Source: Branchinecta lynchi
Taxonomy: Eukaryota; Arthropoda; Branchiopoda; Anostraca; Branchinectidae
Assembly: GCA_023053575.1 (NCBI GenBank)
Contig: JAKZAP010000008.1
Location: 3,862,715 to 3,926,714 of the forward strand
DNA length: 64,000 nucleotides
Direction: 5' to 3'
Part shown: one piece after another, positions 10,953-23,422 of the stretch
Layout: each line of letters begins with the position of its first letter
Numbering within the stretch: the first letter of the stretch is position 1
The notes under the pieces: generated by a model
What the model was told of the DNA's origin: nothing
The model's database searches: none
Seen by the model: the letters and a program-made list of their open reading frames with translations, nothing else
Made by a program: the position numbers and the translations under genes

Positions 10953-13451
10953 ATTACGAAAGAAATAGAAAACCGAGATTTTCGGGTTTTTTCCTTGATC
11001 AGCAAGTTATGCTAGTGTTGCGAGGGATAAATACAATTTCGGATATTTCGGCTGCACTTCCGGCAAACCGCCCTCAGCGACAAAAAAAAACTAAATCATT
11101 AGATCCAACGCAATACCAACGGAACAAGAGCTACGAGCTCATATGGCACTTGATACGAGTAGATGGTACCTAAAAAGTAGACGAGAAACCAACTAAAAAT
11201 GTGGTTCGGACCTAGAAATACGATATCTAGTTTCACTCAAGTCTGAGCATTTCCATCGCCTCGGATCACCTAGGGCAAATGACTTTTCTACCTTCCAAGT
11301 TTCAACCCTAGAGATCCACTCGTTTGGTTCCTACACATAACTCGTTTTCCGGTGCCCCCCTCCAACTTCCCCTACCGAGTTCGAATCTGGTTTGGACTTC
11401 GGACTACTAAATGGATCACCTGAAGCATTTTTTCTTACCGCCTATCAAGTTTCACTCAAATCTGAGCGTTTTCTGGGAACTTCCGGTAACCCCCCCCCCC
11501 CCCCAGTGTGGTCGGACCCTAAAATGTGTCATCTAGGGCATGTGAGCTCTCTACATTCCAAGTTTCATTAAAATCGCTGCACTTGTTTGACCCCTATGCG
11601 AGCCAAAACGTTTCCGGGAATCCCCTTCCAACTCCCCCCCCCCCCACTGTGGCAAAATACGAATCGGAAGCGTAAACGTCGCATCTCTGACATCTCCTAG
11701 TCAAGCTAGACTGGAATCGGAGCATAGCCTATCCGTAAATTCCCGGTTCCCACTTCACCCCCCCCCCTCCCCTGCCATGACCAGATCCGATCCAGACACC
11801 AAACATAACAAAGCGAGGCCGCATTAACTCGGAGCTGTCCAACTTGCATCCCATTCCCCCCCCCCCCCCCCTCCCGTCCAACTCTCCTAAACGTGCCTGC
11901 ATGTGGTTCGGACGACGCATGTTTTGCTTGTCTAGGTCATCAGTTCTTATAACCCATAAAGTTTCACTCGAATCGGACCACCCGTTCGCAACTAACAGAA
12001 GCCAATGATTTCCGGATTCCTCTTCCCTCAACTCCCCAGAGATGGTCGGATCCAGGAACACAAGTTTTCCTAGGGCATTATGTCGGTCCTTAAGTCATTA
12101 ATAGGCCTGCAAAGTTTCATCATTCTTAGAATAGCTGGAACTATCCTAACTGGTCATCACCGGAATTCCGGGAAACACCCTCCAACTCCCCCCACAGAGT
12201 CCCGATACGATGGGCCTCTGTCAATTACCTATCTAGGACTAATGCTTGTTCTTCTCACCAAGTTCCATCACAATCCGTCAACTCTAACCGTTTCACGAGA
12301 TTTGAATGAATAAATAACTTTATTGTAAATATGGCGAGGATAAATAGAACAATATATGTTACAAAAATAAAATGTCTGTCACTTATTAAAATTTTACACA
12401 AAATATTGTCTGAATGACTGCCTGTATCTCGTCGACGCACCAGGGTTGCATGGTTCCAACTTGCACGATAGCGCTTCCCAGTTGCCAAGTTTCATTCAAT
12501 CCCGATAACCCGTTCAAAAGTTATGCATGCCACCAGATTCAGGGCTCCCCATCCCTCCACTCCCCCCATGGTGGTCGGATACGACTATTATCAAGTCAAT
12601 CTGTTCGGTCCCTTACATGTCTTCGAAGTTTCATCGTCCTAGCACATCCGGAAGTACCAAACTAGCAGGACCACCGAAATTCGGGACCCCCCCCCCCCTG
12701 GACCCCCCACAGTGCCCAAATCTGGTCCGGTTATGTCAACGATGTGTCTAGGAGTTGTGCTTGTTTTTCCCACCAAGTTTCATCCCGATCCCTCCACTCT
12801 AAGTGTTTCCCGAGATTTCCGGTTCCTCCCTTCCACCTCCCCCCAAAGTCACCGGATCCGGTTCGGATTTAAATTCGGTCGTCTCAGACACGGGGTCCTG
12901 CCAGATATCAAGTTTCATTAAGATCTGATTAACCGTTCAAGAGTTATAAATACATCTAGATTCCGGATTCCCCCTCCCTCCGCTCCCCCAACGATGCTCG
13001 GATCCGGGAAGTGACTATTTTCAACTTAATATTTTGGGATCCCTGATACGTCTGCCAAGTTTCATCGTCCTAGCCTATGTGGAAGTGCCCGAAGCTAGCT
13101 AAACCCGGACCGACCGACCGACGGACGGACAGAAATTGCGATCGCTATATGGCAATTGGCCGACGGGCAAGTGCCATAAAGACTATGTGGAACCAACAAA
13201 CCATAAAACAACATGTAACTAAAAACAAGAAGAACGAAGCGGATTGAACGACATAGAAATTCAAATAAAATAACGAATCTGCGTGTTAAAATTGTATACG
13301 TAAAAATCTGTGATTTTTTCCCTGAGGGCAGTTTGCCGGAAGTGCAACTGAAATATCCGAAATTATATTTATCCCTCGCACATCATCTTAGAGGGATAAC
13401 TGGCTGATCAAGAAAAACCCGAAAATCACGGTTTTCTATTTCTTTCGTAAT
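10953..13451. mobile_element. TIR element with arms of about 130-140 bp, interrupted by repeat B
   Basis: The left arm (10953-11092) and right arm (13313-13451) are imperfect inverted repeats. They begin ATTACGAAAGAAATAGAAAA and continue through GATTTTCGGG, GCGAGGGATAAAT and TTTCGGATATTT. The original interior is largely replaced by the family B repeat at 11123-13160. I found no transposase. Confidence 0.7.
11123..13160 (+). repeat. Pearl-like repeat B, copy B1
   Basis: The start is ACAAGAGCT followed by AGCTCATATGGCACTTG. Several diverged internal units follow, each with a variant of CAAGTTTCAT, a poly-C tract and a CGGATCCGG-like core. The 3' end has the microsatellite GACCGACCGACGGACGG (about 13109-13128) and then GATCGCTATATGGCA. 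Related copies are B2 at 44918-47125 and B3 at 31264-32744 (inverted). Open frames crossing it are by-products of the repeats. Confidence 0.75.
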
Positions 13452-13459
13452 GAATGGTC

Positions 13460-16400
13460 AGCTTGGCTTCAAACATTATATTTGCTAACGAAATTATCAG
13501 CATTTATCGGGTTAGGGTACCCGGAATTTGGGATAGAGCAACCAACGTTAAGGGTAGGATATGCCAAAAGCATTCGCATAGGTATACAAACAAATCGTGG
13601 GTTTTGTTGATAGACTGGATGGGTAAGAAAAAAAAATGCCAAATCATGTTTTATCTTATGAATCTTTCCCACACACACAAAAAACAACATGTTTCAGATG
13701 CAGGCTTGGGACTTTTCTGGAGCCTCCAAATCTGCACCAATTTTTTAGTACACACTCGACCTGAAGCTTGAAACGTGCAGAAACGCCATTTTGTATTTTT
13801 TTTTTTGCGATAACTTAAAATGTCTGAAAAAAAACAACAGAATCCAGATAAGTGCGCAAGTGCTCAGAAGTGGAGTGTGAAAGTAAGAGTTTATGACAAC
13901 TTATACACAAACAGCGCTAGAATCCAAGACATTTCACATCACCAATAACCAACAAATATTGAAATAACCTAATTTGAAATCATCCCAGTTTAAAAGCTTT
14001 TAATGTAAACATTTAGAAATCTAAAGATCTTCAGACTCTTGAAGCAAGAACGGCACGACCCTTTAAACCTCTTTTCCATTAGCAAGGTAATAAAAAGTGT
14101 AATAAAACCAAATCGTTTTAATGCCTGATACCCCCCTTTGTCACAACTTCATTAAGAATGGCATATCATCGACCATATGACAAAACCGTCCAGTTTCCAA
14201 CTGATCATTAAGGATCACAGTACGCCGCTTTGTCGTATGTGTTGCTGTTACACCATAATCCGCATCTATACATATATATCTACAAGCAAAGCCGTATCCA
14301 GGGGGGAGGGATAGGGGGTTCAAACCATACCCCCGAAACATGCAAAAATAATGATTTTTATGGGCTTTTCCCTCTGATCTATGCGTTTTCAGTATGTTTT
14401 TTGTACTTTTTTGTCCGACCAGCAGGCAACCCCCCTCCCCCCCCCCCCCCGAAATAAATTCCTGGATATGGGCCTGTCCAACTCACTGGAAACCTGGGCC
14501 CAGTTACCCAGCAGTTACCCATGAACGGGAGGCCGGGGGGGGGCCGGGGGGGGGGGGGGTGTCGGGACCCATCGAATTGCAATTCTAAACCTAAATATCC
14601 TCGACTATATCAACTAAGAGTTTGGTTCCATATGCCAGGTCAAAAGCTTTACTCATGGGAAAATCGGGAGTGGTTAAACTCCACATTGATATTTCCAACC
14701 TGATGATCCAAGAGCACAAAGGAATTTCATCGCTATCTCCAGTTTTTGTCAAGTTAAAAACATAAGAAATGGGCAATCTGGGACCAATTGCCCCTGAACC
14801 AAGTGGGTGTTTGGTTTTGGGGACTGCACTGCAAACAGCAAAAAAAAAGACCCCAGTGCTCACACACCTACCAAGTTTCAACTTGATATCTGTTAATTCC
14901 TATCACGGGTAACGAACTTTACTCCTGGGCAATCTGGGCCCAGTTCACCTTGAACGGGGTGGGTGAGGAGGTGAAACTTTGAAATTAATTTCCCAGCCCT
15001 AGGATCTACAAGTAAAAGAAACTTCATTGTCCTATGTCCAAGTCCGGTCAAGTTCCGAACACTATTCACTGGTCAATCTGGACCCATTTGCCTCTGAACC
15101 AGGTGGGTGTGGGGGTTGGGTCCCCCAAAGGCACAACTAGACCCCAATACCCACAAGGGTACTAAGTTTGAGCTTGATCCTTGCATTGGTTCACGAGTTA
15201 TGAGCTCCACAAAATACGGTGAAAACCGAAAGCGAAAGCTGGTACAGCGCTCACATAGTGGATTGTTCCAAGGAACACTCCACTAATAAATTTCAATAAA
15301 CACAACTTTCAGACTTACAGTAGGCTAATTCTTCTTGCACAATTATGTGTAAGAAGAATGTCTATATGCATGTCTATATACTAAGGATGTAAGTATATTA
15401 TTTTATCTACTTATAGAGATGCTTTACAACGATTTAATTAATTAGAGCTTACTGTCAAGTTTTGGCGAAAAACAGGAAATCCTCAGACAGTTGTTGGTCA
15501 AATTCGAGCTACGAAACCCTTGTTGGTCAAAGAAACACTGGTAGGCCACACAAACAACTGGGCAAACACTCTTTTAAAGCAACACACTCTTACGACATAC
15601 CCCGATTCCGGCCCTCCCTGCATCCCACTCATGGGTGATTGAATCCGAAAATTGCAGTTTCTTAGATTTTTTTTGTACGGCTTATTGCATATTACAGGAT
15701 ACCTTGCTATTTTCACCACCCATATATTTGTGCCACCCCTAGGCTAGTAAAACTGTAAATAAAGACAAAACACAAGGATCGCTTGTGGAACATCAAAATA
15801 CATCCATCCTGACAGAATCAGTTAATATCGAATTTTCTCCACTTAGTTCTATTTCTTCTTTGAGAAATTACCAGTTGGAAAACAAAGCCAAAAAGGCACA
15901 CACACATGCAACAGAAAAAGCTGGCGCCAATAGTCACACTCAAGCTATTGGACAATACAAATGGACACAACAAATCCGCAAAAGGCACAGAAGAAAACAG
16001 GAAAGGGGTGGTGGTGCAAAAATAATTTGGTCATGGTCAGTAAGTGTTCAGATGAAAGGCATACGGCAATGCTGCAACTTCGTTCAACGAAAACACAAAA
16101 ATTTTGATGTTGTAGAGAATAATTAGACCTTTCAATCAAGGCCCACTTTCACACATTTGGTTAAGAGTAGAGGCTGGAAAGAAACAGTGTGAATTCCATG
16201 TATATATTTTTTTTCACTCGGGAGGGAGCAGGTAGCAAGGCATCCTGTCCTGTACTATTCTGAATACTTAATAGTCTTATATTACTGAACAAACAACAGA
16301 ACCATCAAAATAAAATAGAAAGCTTACATTTGAAAACGTCAGTCTGTTACTATAATAAGTGTCATACAAGCCAACAAATCACACCTACACGCAGCCTCAA

Positions 16401-16570
16401 CATTCCTTTCAACATTCTTACTACCCAAAATGTTTGGGGGGGGGGCAAGGTATTTACCAACTGACTGGCCATTTTACCGACTGTTTTTATAAAAAAAATC
16501 AACAGTTTTGACAAAAAAAAACAAAGAAAAACCAACTATTCCCCCCCCCCCCCCCCAACCCATATCAGCC
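13460..16570. other. NEDD1 intron 1, unclassified repeats and homopolymer runs
   Basis: I see poly-G/poly-C runs (14301, 14431-14450, 14535-14560). Loosely repeated sequence at 14460-15240 shares variants of CAATCTGGGCCCAGTT and CCAAGTTTCA. Simple AT-rich sequence follows. The open frame at 15785-16126 lacks recognisable domains. No exon is supported. Confidence 0.4.
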
Positions 16571-16573
16571 AGT

Positions 16574-17170
16574 CATACATAAATCCTCAATTTTTGGGCA
16601 TGGTGCCTCAACGTCGGGGCATGCCTGGTAGAGTGGATGAGGTAAGATCTTAAATTTTCTTTCCTTTCAAATTCTTTTAGATTGTTTGCCTTTTATTATA
16701 TTTCTTTTGAGTTTAGTAAGTTCTGATAACAATCATTAAGATAGTAAAAAAAAATCACTCAAAATAAATACAAAAAAGCAAACAATCTAAAGGAAATATT
16801 TGCTCCTGTGAACAGATTGAAAAGCTTGCCTCGTCCATGCTACCTAGCAGCAATTTTCTGAAAAAGGATAGAATAAACCCACTAAAAGAGAAGTGGCCTC
16901 CAAAAAACTCTAAGTATCTTGGAAGTGATCTAACATTTTGAAAACTGGAAAATGAGGTTTTGATAGAAGGTGAAATTACATATCTTTTGATCTAGGACAG
17001 GAAGACAACCCTATTTAGGTATGTAACCAGTCTCAGTTCAACCAAATTCCACAGGGGTACCATGCCCATGGTTCAGGGCATGGTGCCCCAATGTATGGGC
17101 ACCATGCCCATACGTCCAGGCATGCCCAGATGTTGGGGCACCATATCCAAAAATTGAGGATTTGTTTATG
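16574..17170 (+). repeat. MITE-4, copy 1 of an inverted pair
   Basis: The element has terminal inverted repeats of the form AAATCCTCAATTTTTGGGCA and CCAAAAATTGAGGATTT. The interior (AGAAAATTGCTGCTAGGTAGCATG type) recurs inverted in the second copy. It is non-coding. Confidence 0.75.
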
Positions 17171-17257
17171 AAAGCATATCAGCCCCATATATGATACCTC
17201 TGCTCACAGCTATGGCAAACTTGGTCTACAGCAGTCTACAGACAGTAGAGGTCAGTC

Positions 17258-18093
17258 ATGCACAAATCCTCAGTTTTGGGGCATGGGCATGGTACCGCTG
17301 TAAAATTTGGTTAAACTGAGACTGGTTACATACCTAAATAGGGTCTTCTTCCTGTCCTAGATCAAAAGATACCTGATTTTAGTTTCTATCCAATCTCATT
17401 TTCCAATTTACAAAATGTTAGAGCACTTCAAAGATATACATAGTGTTTTTTGGAGACTACTTCTCTTCTATTGGGTTTATTCTATCCTTTTTCAGAAAAT
17501 TGCTGCTAGGTAGCATGGATGAGGCAAGCTTTTCAATTTGTTCACTGGAGCAAATATTTCTTTTTTGCCTTTTATTGTATTTATTTTGAGTGATTTTTTT
17601 TTACTATGTTAAAAATTGTTATCGAAACTCACTAAACTCGAAAGAAATACTATAAAAGTCAAACAATCTAAAGGAATTTGGAAGGAAAGGAAATTAAATT
17701 CGTAAAGGAAGAAAATTTAAAAGCTTACTGGATCCACCCTACCTATAGCCGTGACTACCTGAGAAGGATCAAGTAACCTAGCTGCGACAACCTGGAAAAG
17801 GATTGAGTAACCTAGTGGCAACTACCTGGAAAAGGATAGAGTAAGCCCACTACGAAAGAACTGGCTTCCACAAAACTCTATTTATCTTGGACGTGCTCTA
17901 AGATTTTAAAATTGGAAAATGAGGTTGGATAGAAAGTGAAATCCGGTATCTTTTGATCTAGACAGGAAGACAACCTTAATTAGGTATGAAGCCAGTCCTA
18001 GTTTAACCGAATTTCGCAGGGGTACCATGCCCATACGTCCAGGCATGCCCAAACTTTGGGGCACCATCCTCAAAAATTGAGGATTTGTGTATG
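17258..18093 (-). repeat. MITE-4, copy 2 of an inverted pair
   Basis: This is the same family as 16574-17170 in opposite orientation, about 88 bp away. Its ends are CAAATCCTCAGTTTTGGGGC and CAAAAATTGAGGATTTG. It carries an extra internal partial duplication at about 17760-17960 (AGGATAGAGTAAGCCCACTA). Together the two copies form a long imperfect palindrome of about 1.5 kb. Confidence 0.75.
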
Positions 18094-18099
18094 TATGCT

Positions 18100-19010
18100 T
18101 ATTTGAACATCTGTTTACATCGGACTTGGCCATTGTCTGTGACTTAAGTCAACTTCAAGTCATCACAATAGGTGATTAAAGGCCTTTTTCCACAACACAA
18201 TTGTGGGCCACACACTTCTGAGTGTTTGTCGTGGAATTGTCTATTTTTTGGGCCAGTAATTTCAAATATCTAAAAATAAAAATTATGTAAAATCTCAATA
18301 AATAGAACTCCAGGCTTATTCCTTAACATTTTGTCCAAAAAGTATCCTCAGTAGTAAGTCTATATACTTTAAAAAGTACAGGAGTGTTGCATGAAGCTGC
18401 CACCCTAAACTCCTATTTTGGGGAAATGACTTAGGGAAAAAGAGTAAAGGTTGAAATAAAATTCAGTGGAGTATCCTGAAAGGAAGCTTAGAACCTTCGC
18501 TTTCTGCTGGTACCATAGTTTACTTGTAATTGTTCAAGACTAAGCTGGAGAACACAATAGAATATAGGCACCCAAGTGATCATGAAGTCGCCCACTTTGC
18601 TAAAAATGGTATTTTGCTACATGGTGAAGTTGGAAGCCAGCTGTTTGGTCAGAGAGGTTCCTTGACCTATTGCAAATAACAAAATTTGCTGTTTTCTTGG
18701 AATTTGCATGATTTTTCTGGGGGTGGCAGCTTCATGATCCAAGGTGGCAGGATCATGTACCATGGCCAATTGGGGGGTGGGCGGTGCCATAGTAAGGGCA
18801 GCTTCATGCAACACTCCTGTAGTTAACTTTATTGTTTAGACACTATTTTGCTGCTTAATTTGAATTGCCTGCCAGAATCGAGCCACAAAATTGATAATCA
18901 CCTCCCCAGTTGTTAGTGAATTTGAGCCACAAACCAAGACAGGAAAATCTTGTTGGTCTCGGAAGCACACTGGTGGGCCACGCAATAGACAGCCGAAACA
19001 CTCTTTTCAA
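18100..19010. other. NEDD1 intron 1, palindromic non-coding sequence
   Basis: 18375-18420 (GGAGTGTTGCATGAAGCTGCC) and 18785-18825 (GGCAGCTTCATGCAACACTCC) are inverted repeats bounding a segment of about 440 bp. This is probably another MITE. No exon is seen. Confidence 0.5.
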
Positions 19011-19019
19011 GCCACATTC

Positions 19020-19273
19020 CAGTCTACCACAAATCCCTGATTTTTGGATACCCTATGCCAAACGCTGGATACCTATTGGCAACCTAACCCTGACCCACCA
19101 TAATATAAAGGAGTTCTGATTAGTTGACTTTTTAGCTTCATTCCAATCATCAATAGTTTACTGGGTTACAGTATCCAGCATTAGGCATAGTTTATACCAA
19201 ACGCTAGATTTATCCAACGTTTGGCATAAGGCTGGCATAAGGTATCCAAAAATCAGGGGTTCGTGGTTGACTG
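19020..19273. repeat. MITE-5, copy 1
   Basis: About 254 bp with terminal inverted repeats of about 33 bp: CAGTCTACCACAAATCCCTG at the left and, read inverted, CAGTCAACCACGAACCCCTG at the right, both followed by ATTTTTGGATACC. The interior has repeated CCAAACGCTGGAT. A second copy is at 62204-62497 and a degraded one at about 28689-28880. Confidence 0.85.
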
Positions 19274-19497
19274 CCACAGTTGACCCCACAAACTGTTTGT
19301 GGGTGTAGAAAAATGCCTTAAGGCAAGATTAAGGGCCTCTATATAGGTATGTTGGATCTCGAGTCTACCATTTAGCTTTGCCTTTAACCCAAAACTCCAC
19401 TGTTCACATTTAACTAGCCTATTTTAAGTAACTGTTCAGATAAAAGTACCTCTACTGTAATCTGAATCAATAAATGGCAGAATAAACCTTCATGTAC

Positions 19498-19573
19498 CTT
19501 GGCAAGTTTTGAGTACAGCAAGAGAATCACTTTTCCAGATTTTTACAACATTTCCAGAACTTGTACTGAACAT
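19498..19573 (-). CDS. NEDD1: NEDD1, exon 1 with start codon
   Basis: NEDD1 is a centrosomal WD40 protein that recruits the gamma-tubulin ring complex (family knowledge). This exon starts ATG TTC AGT and has 25 codons plus one base before the donor CCAAG|GTACAT. The segment MFSTSSGNVVKIWKSDSLAV matches human NEDD1 RFASSGDDIKIWDASSMTLV. Exons 1 to 6 (19498-19573, 9718-9833, 7666-7791, 6158-6301, 4946-5181, 3735-3933) join without phase conflict to 897 bp, or 299 residues: the WD40 propeller. An upstream in-frame Met at 19706 is not supported by similarity. Other WD40 proteins are possible, but the blade order fits NEDD1. Confidence 0.85.
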
Positions 19574-21885
19574 GGTCAGCAACTTTTCAATTTCGCGCTG
19601 TGCCAAAAATTTAAATTTGGCGTTACCACTCAGCCATAAAAATTCCTTCAGGAAGGAGTAAATACAAAGCAGTAACAAAATAAAAGTTTTTCTAGTTTTA
19701 CATAGCAAATCAGGACATTTAAGATTTGGAGCGAAAAAGATATAAAAACAAATTAAAGAAGAAGCTCAATTTAAATCGTATGCAGAGGATAGAGCTCATT
19801 AATTGTTCATTATCTCACACAGGAACTAACGAAAACTTTTCTCCGAAGTAGCGAGATGCGGCATCCGGCGTAAATTTCAAATCCTAAGTAGGTTGCACTC
19901 TCGACGACGACGACGACTACTCTAAACTAGTACAGTAAAATACTGAAGACTGAATCCTGCCAAGGAAGAGCTTCACTTTGGCCGAATGTGAAAAGAAGAG
20001 ATCCGTAAGGACTATTTTGGCAGGAATTACTACAGTAGAGAAATGTTTCCTTGAACAATCCTCTAAATTGCGGGATCACCTTTTTGGTTTTGTTTTTTGC
20101 CTCTGGTATCAAGAACAGCAAAGTGGAATTATAAATTTTACACATCACACCTTTCTGGTGAATGTTAACTAACACTGATACAAAACAAGTTTGCTCTATT
20201 TTTTTTCGTTTCTGTAAATTCCTGCTCCGCCTCCCTTGGCCTCCCTCCTTGGACCTAAAATTGTCACTGCTTACAACATCACTGACCCACTTACAGCAGT
20301 TGGACAAATTATACAGAATTACAACAATAAGATTAAGCATCAATGGGACAGCATTCTTCTACAATATGATAGTTTTCTAGATAGTATAATGCTGTTGTAG
20401 TCTCTATGTTGTGTTTGGTTTCCTCTTGTTATAGTCTTTCCTTCTTCTTTTCTTTCTTTATTCATACTCTGTCTATGCCATTTGCTTTTTGATGGATGAA
20501 AAATAAAATTATTAAATTATTGTTATAAAATAAAAACTTAGGTGCTGCTAAAGCCGAGTATTCCATTCTCAGATTTCTTTTCTATCAGAATGACACAAAA
20601 GGACAGCCTGTTTCTAGACATTTGGTTATGAAGATACTTTTAGCCGTATGTCTCCAGTTTTCCAGAACACAGTCTTATGACTACAAAAGGCAGTTATCAA
20701 ATCATGAATTTCAGCATGAAGCGCACAGTTTTAACCCAGGTTGTAAAACAGTCTTGTGTGTGCCAATATGTCTACTATTTTAGTGGAAATCAACATTTGT
20801 TTCTGGAGTTATTGCTTACAGTGTACATGTTCATCATTTTTTTTTTCTGCAAAGATCCTTTGTATTTTACCAGAAAAGAATGTATCTGCAGGGCAAGGTT
20901 CAAAACTAAACCCACTTAGTGAACATTGAGAGAAGATGGAATGGTGTACCTGATGATCAGGACAAGTCGACTTTGTTTCAGTTTGGTCCTGGTTTATCAG
21001 TACTCTTTTTCGGAAAGGGTGAAATTAAAGCACTGTCATCTGTTGTCATGTGCCGACTTCCAGCAAAATGTCTCACACTATGTTGTGAACAAAGACAGAT
21101 GAGCAGATCTATGTCAGGTAGCCCTTAGCCTACTTTATTTGGCATTCATGAAAACGTTCTGAACATAAAAGGTTCCACAAATTTTGCCTGAGGCACCTAT
21201 CGTAGTATACTCTATTAATTGAAAGGATGTGTCATTTGGTTGTGGTTTTAGGCTTGGAATTTTGGGGTCTTGAGTTAATCAAAAGCTAGAATTTGTTTGG
21301 GGGAATTAGCGTTTGCAAAAATGCAGTTAAACGACCTGCAAACGAACTTTCCCTTAAACTAATAAAAACTGGCTTTAATGTTCCTTTAAATTCTACAATT
21401 TCCGCATGTGATGCTGCGTTTCTTGTCTATTGTTTTTATCTGGTATGACTCTTGAGCCTTGTCGGACATCCTCTAGTCTTTCATTTAAGGTAGTCGCCCC
21501 CATGCCGTAACCTTTTAAACAACCCCTGACCTTCAGGATAGGACTACTTCAACGCTTGCAGCTATAGCTCAAATTTTACTATTATACATTTGATGTGAAG
21601 CTGAAATGGGTAGGTGGGCGATGCCAGGAAACCTGCCACCCCCTCGAGTTTCGGCTATCAATGACTGCCCCTCCTGTACACCTGTCCTGTGTTGCTACTA
21701 TGGCACTTTTCTTAGCTACCTGTATTTCCCCTGTGCCAGATGCTAGGTACACTTGATGAACAGAAGAACTGCCAGAAAGTTAATTATATTGGTGATTAGC
21801 CTGCCCAGCATTTGGCATTGGGTATCCAGGTCTCTGTCAGCGGTAGGCTCAGATAATATCAAACACTAGAGATATGGGATGCACA
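19574..21885. other. Region between divergent genes NEDD1 and TTC1
   Basis: This holds the 5' flank of NEDD1, with a GACGACGACGACTAC run at 19907-19921. At 20520-20540 there is an AATAAAATTATTAAATT tail that looks like the 3' end of a retroposed sequence. Open frames at 19927-20343 show no recognisable domain. Any 5' UTR exon of TTC1 could lie here but cannot be placed. Confidence 0.35.
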
Positions 21886-21954
21886 CAGGGGCGTCCCAAG
21901 GGGGGGGGGTGCAGCACCCCCCCCCAGAAAGCATGTGGGAAAAGAATTCCGGTA

Positions 21955-22350
21955 ATTTCTACTGGTGCGGCGAAGCCACGCCAGTTAAAATTTCTCAAAT
22001 TCACCATGATTTTAGGGAATCTACCGGATTATTGCTCAGGGAACCTACCGGATTTTCCTCAGGGAATCTACGCTAAATCTTTCACAAGGAATCTACCGGA
22101 AACTTGTCTAAGGGAATCTACCGGAATTTACCCCTCGGAATCTACGAAATTCGGCTTAGGAAATCTACCGGAATTCGTGTGAAATCTTTCAGAAGGAATC
22201 TACCGGAACTTGTCTCAGGATAAACCGGAATTTACCCCTCGGAATCTATGAAGTTCGTACCGGAATTTGTGCGAAATCTTTCACAAGGGATCTACCGGAA
22301 TTTACGAAATCGGCTGAGGGAATCTACCGGACTTCGCTCATGGAATCTTT
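21955..22350 (+). repeat. Degenerate tandem array, left part
   Basis: Units of about 25-45 bp are built on GGAATCTACCGGAATT, often followed by CGTGCGAAATCTTTCACAA. The array is split by the LINE and continues at 26980-27590. Long spurious open frames arise because the units keep a reading frame. Confidence 0.85.
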
Positions 22351-22431
22351 CTTCTTCTTCTTTTCAGTGTGGCATCGGATTGGAGTTGTCCACTTTGCCT
22401 TTTCACGTCTGGGCTATGTTGCCATGCCTAC

Positions 22432-23319
22432 TTATATACACTCAAATAGGTCGATTGTCCTCAAAAAGGATATGATTGCCTTGAAGATTGAGGTTTCGGC
22501 TGAGGGGGAGTGTGATGTGGACCGTATGGATTCGGTTGAAGGATTGAGATGAAACTTCTTGAACAGGGAGACAGCTTGGGATCTATGGATGTTCAGATGT
22601 ATCTGTTGATGGGAGCACTGGAAGAGTATATGATCCAGTTCGTTCATTGTTTTGCAGAATCTGCAGAGGGGTGAGGTCGGGGGATGGCCGTTGATTGTGG
22701 GGATCTTGAAGGCGAAGGCTGAGGGGTTCAGCCCAGTTGCTCCTGCTCGTATACGATGGTAGAGTCTGCTTTCAGTTTTTTCTCGGAATGGGGAGAACTT
22801 TGGGTGAGGCTTGGATGCTAGAGCGCACTGGGTGCGTATGCGTAGAACGTCTCGCAGGGGTGTTGGGTGGTTTCGTAGTTGTCGGGCTGATGTCGCCTCT
22901 TTAGCCGCTTTGTCAGCTACTTCGTTCCCTCGTATCCCCATGTGCCTGGGGATATACTGGAGTGATAGGGAGCAACCATTATTGAAGAGTTCGTTCGACA
23001 AATGTACTGTCATGTGGACATCAATATCTTTGTTTTCGCATCCAGGGTTAGCTAACAACTGGAGGGCTGACATCGAGTCTGAGTAGATCACTGCTTCGAT
23101 GGGTATGGTGGGAAGCCGTAACAGGGTCTCAATTGCCAGATTTATTGCTCTGATTTCTGCTGACAAGATGCAAAGGTGTGGGGGGAGTTTTTCAAGGGCT
23201 ATGATGTTCAGTTCTTCAAGAAATGCGCTGCACCCCGTAGACGATTCTGTTTTAGAACCGTCCACGAAGATCGGGAAGCGATTTTTGTGGATGGTATGCC
23301 GTAACTGCGCAAACGTCAC
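22432..23319 (-). pseudogene. LINE ORF2, RNase H and C-terminal zinc finger part
   Basis: The frame shows ribonuclease H motifs: FVDGSKTESSTGCS (first Asp), a Glu in LSAEIRAINLAIE, IYSDSMSAL, and YIPRHMGIRGNEVADKAA with the final His and Asp. After it comes CRFCKTMNELDHILFQC, the CCHC-like finger seen at the end of I and Jockey ORF2 proteins. It is separated from the RT by frameshifts around 23320-23420. Confidence 0.88.
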
Positions 23320-23422
23320 TTTGGCAGCCTGGAGAGATAGCTCGGACTTTCTCGTGTCGGCAAACCGGAGAAGTACTGGTGGCTTGTTGAGGGTCCAAGG
23401 TGGAGAACTGCTGATTTTGGGC

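Noticed and set aside
11729..12921. Several overlapping frames rich in Pro, Gly and Ser
   Set aside because: They lie inside the non-coding family B repeat with poly-C tracts; the same kind of frame recurs in the other copies.
20162..20343. Frames on both strands near an AATAAA-like tail as a host gene
   Set aside because: No recognisable domain and opposite strands open at once; more likely a non-coding retroposed end.
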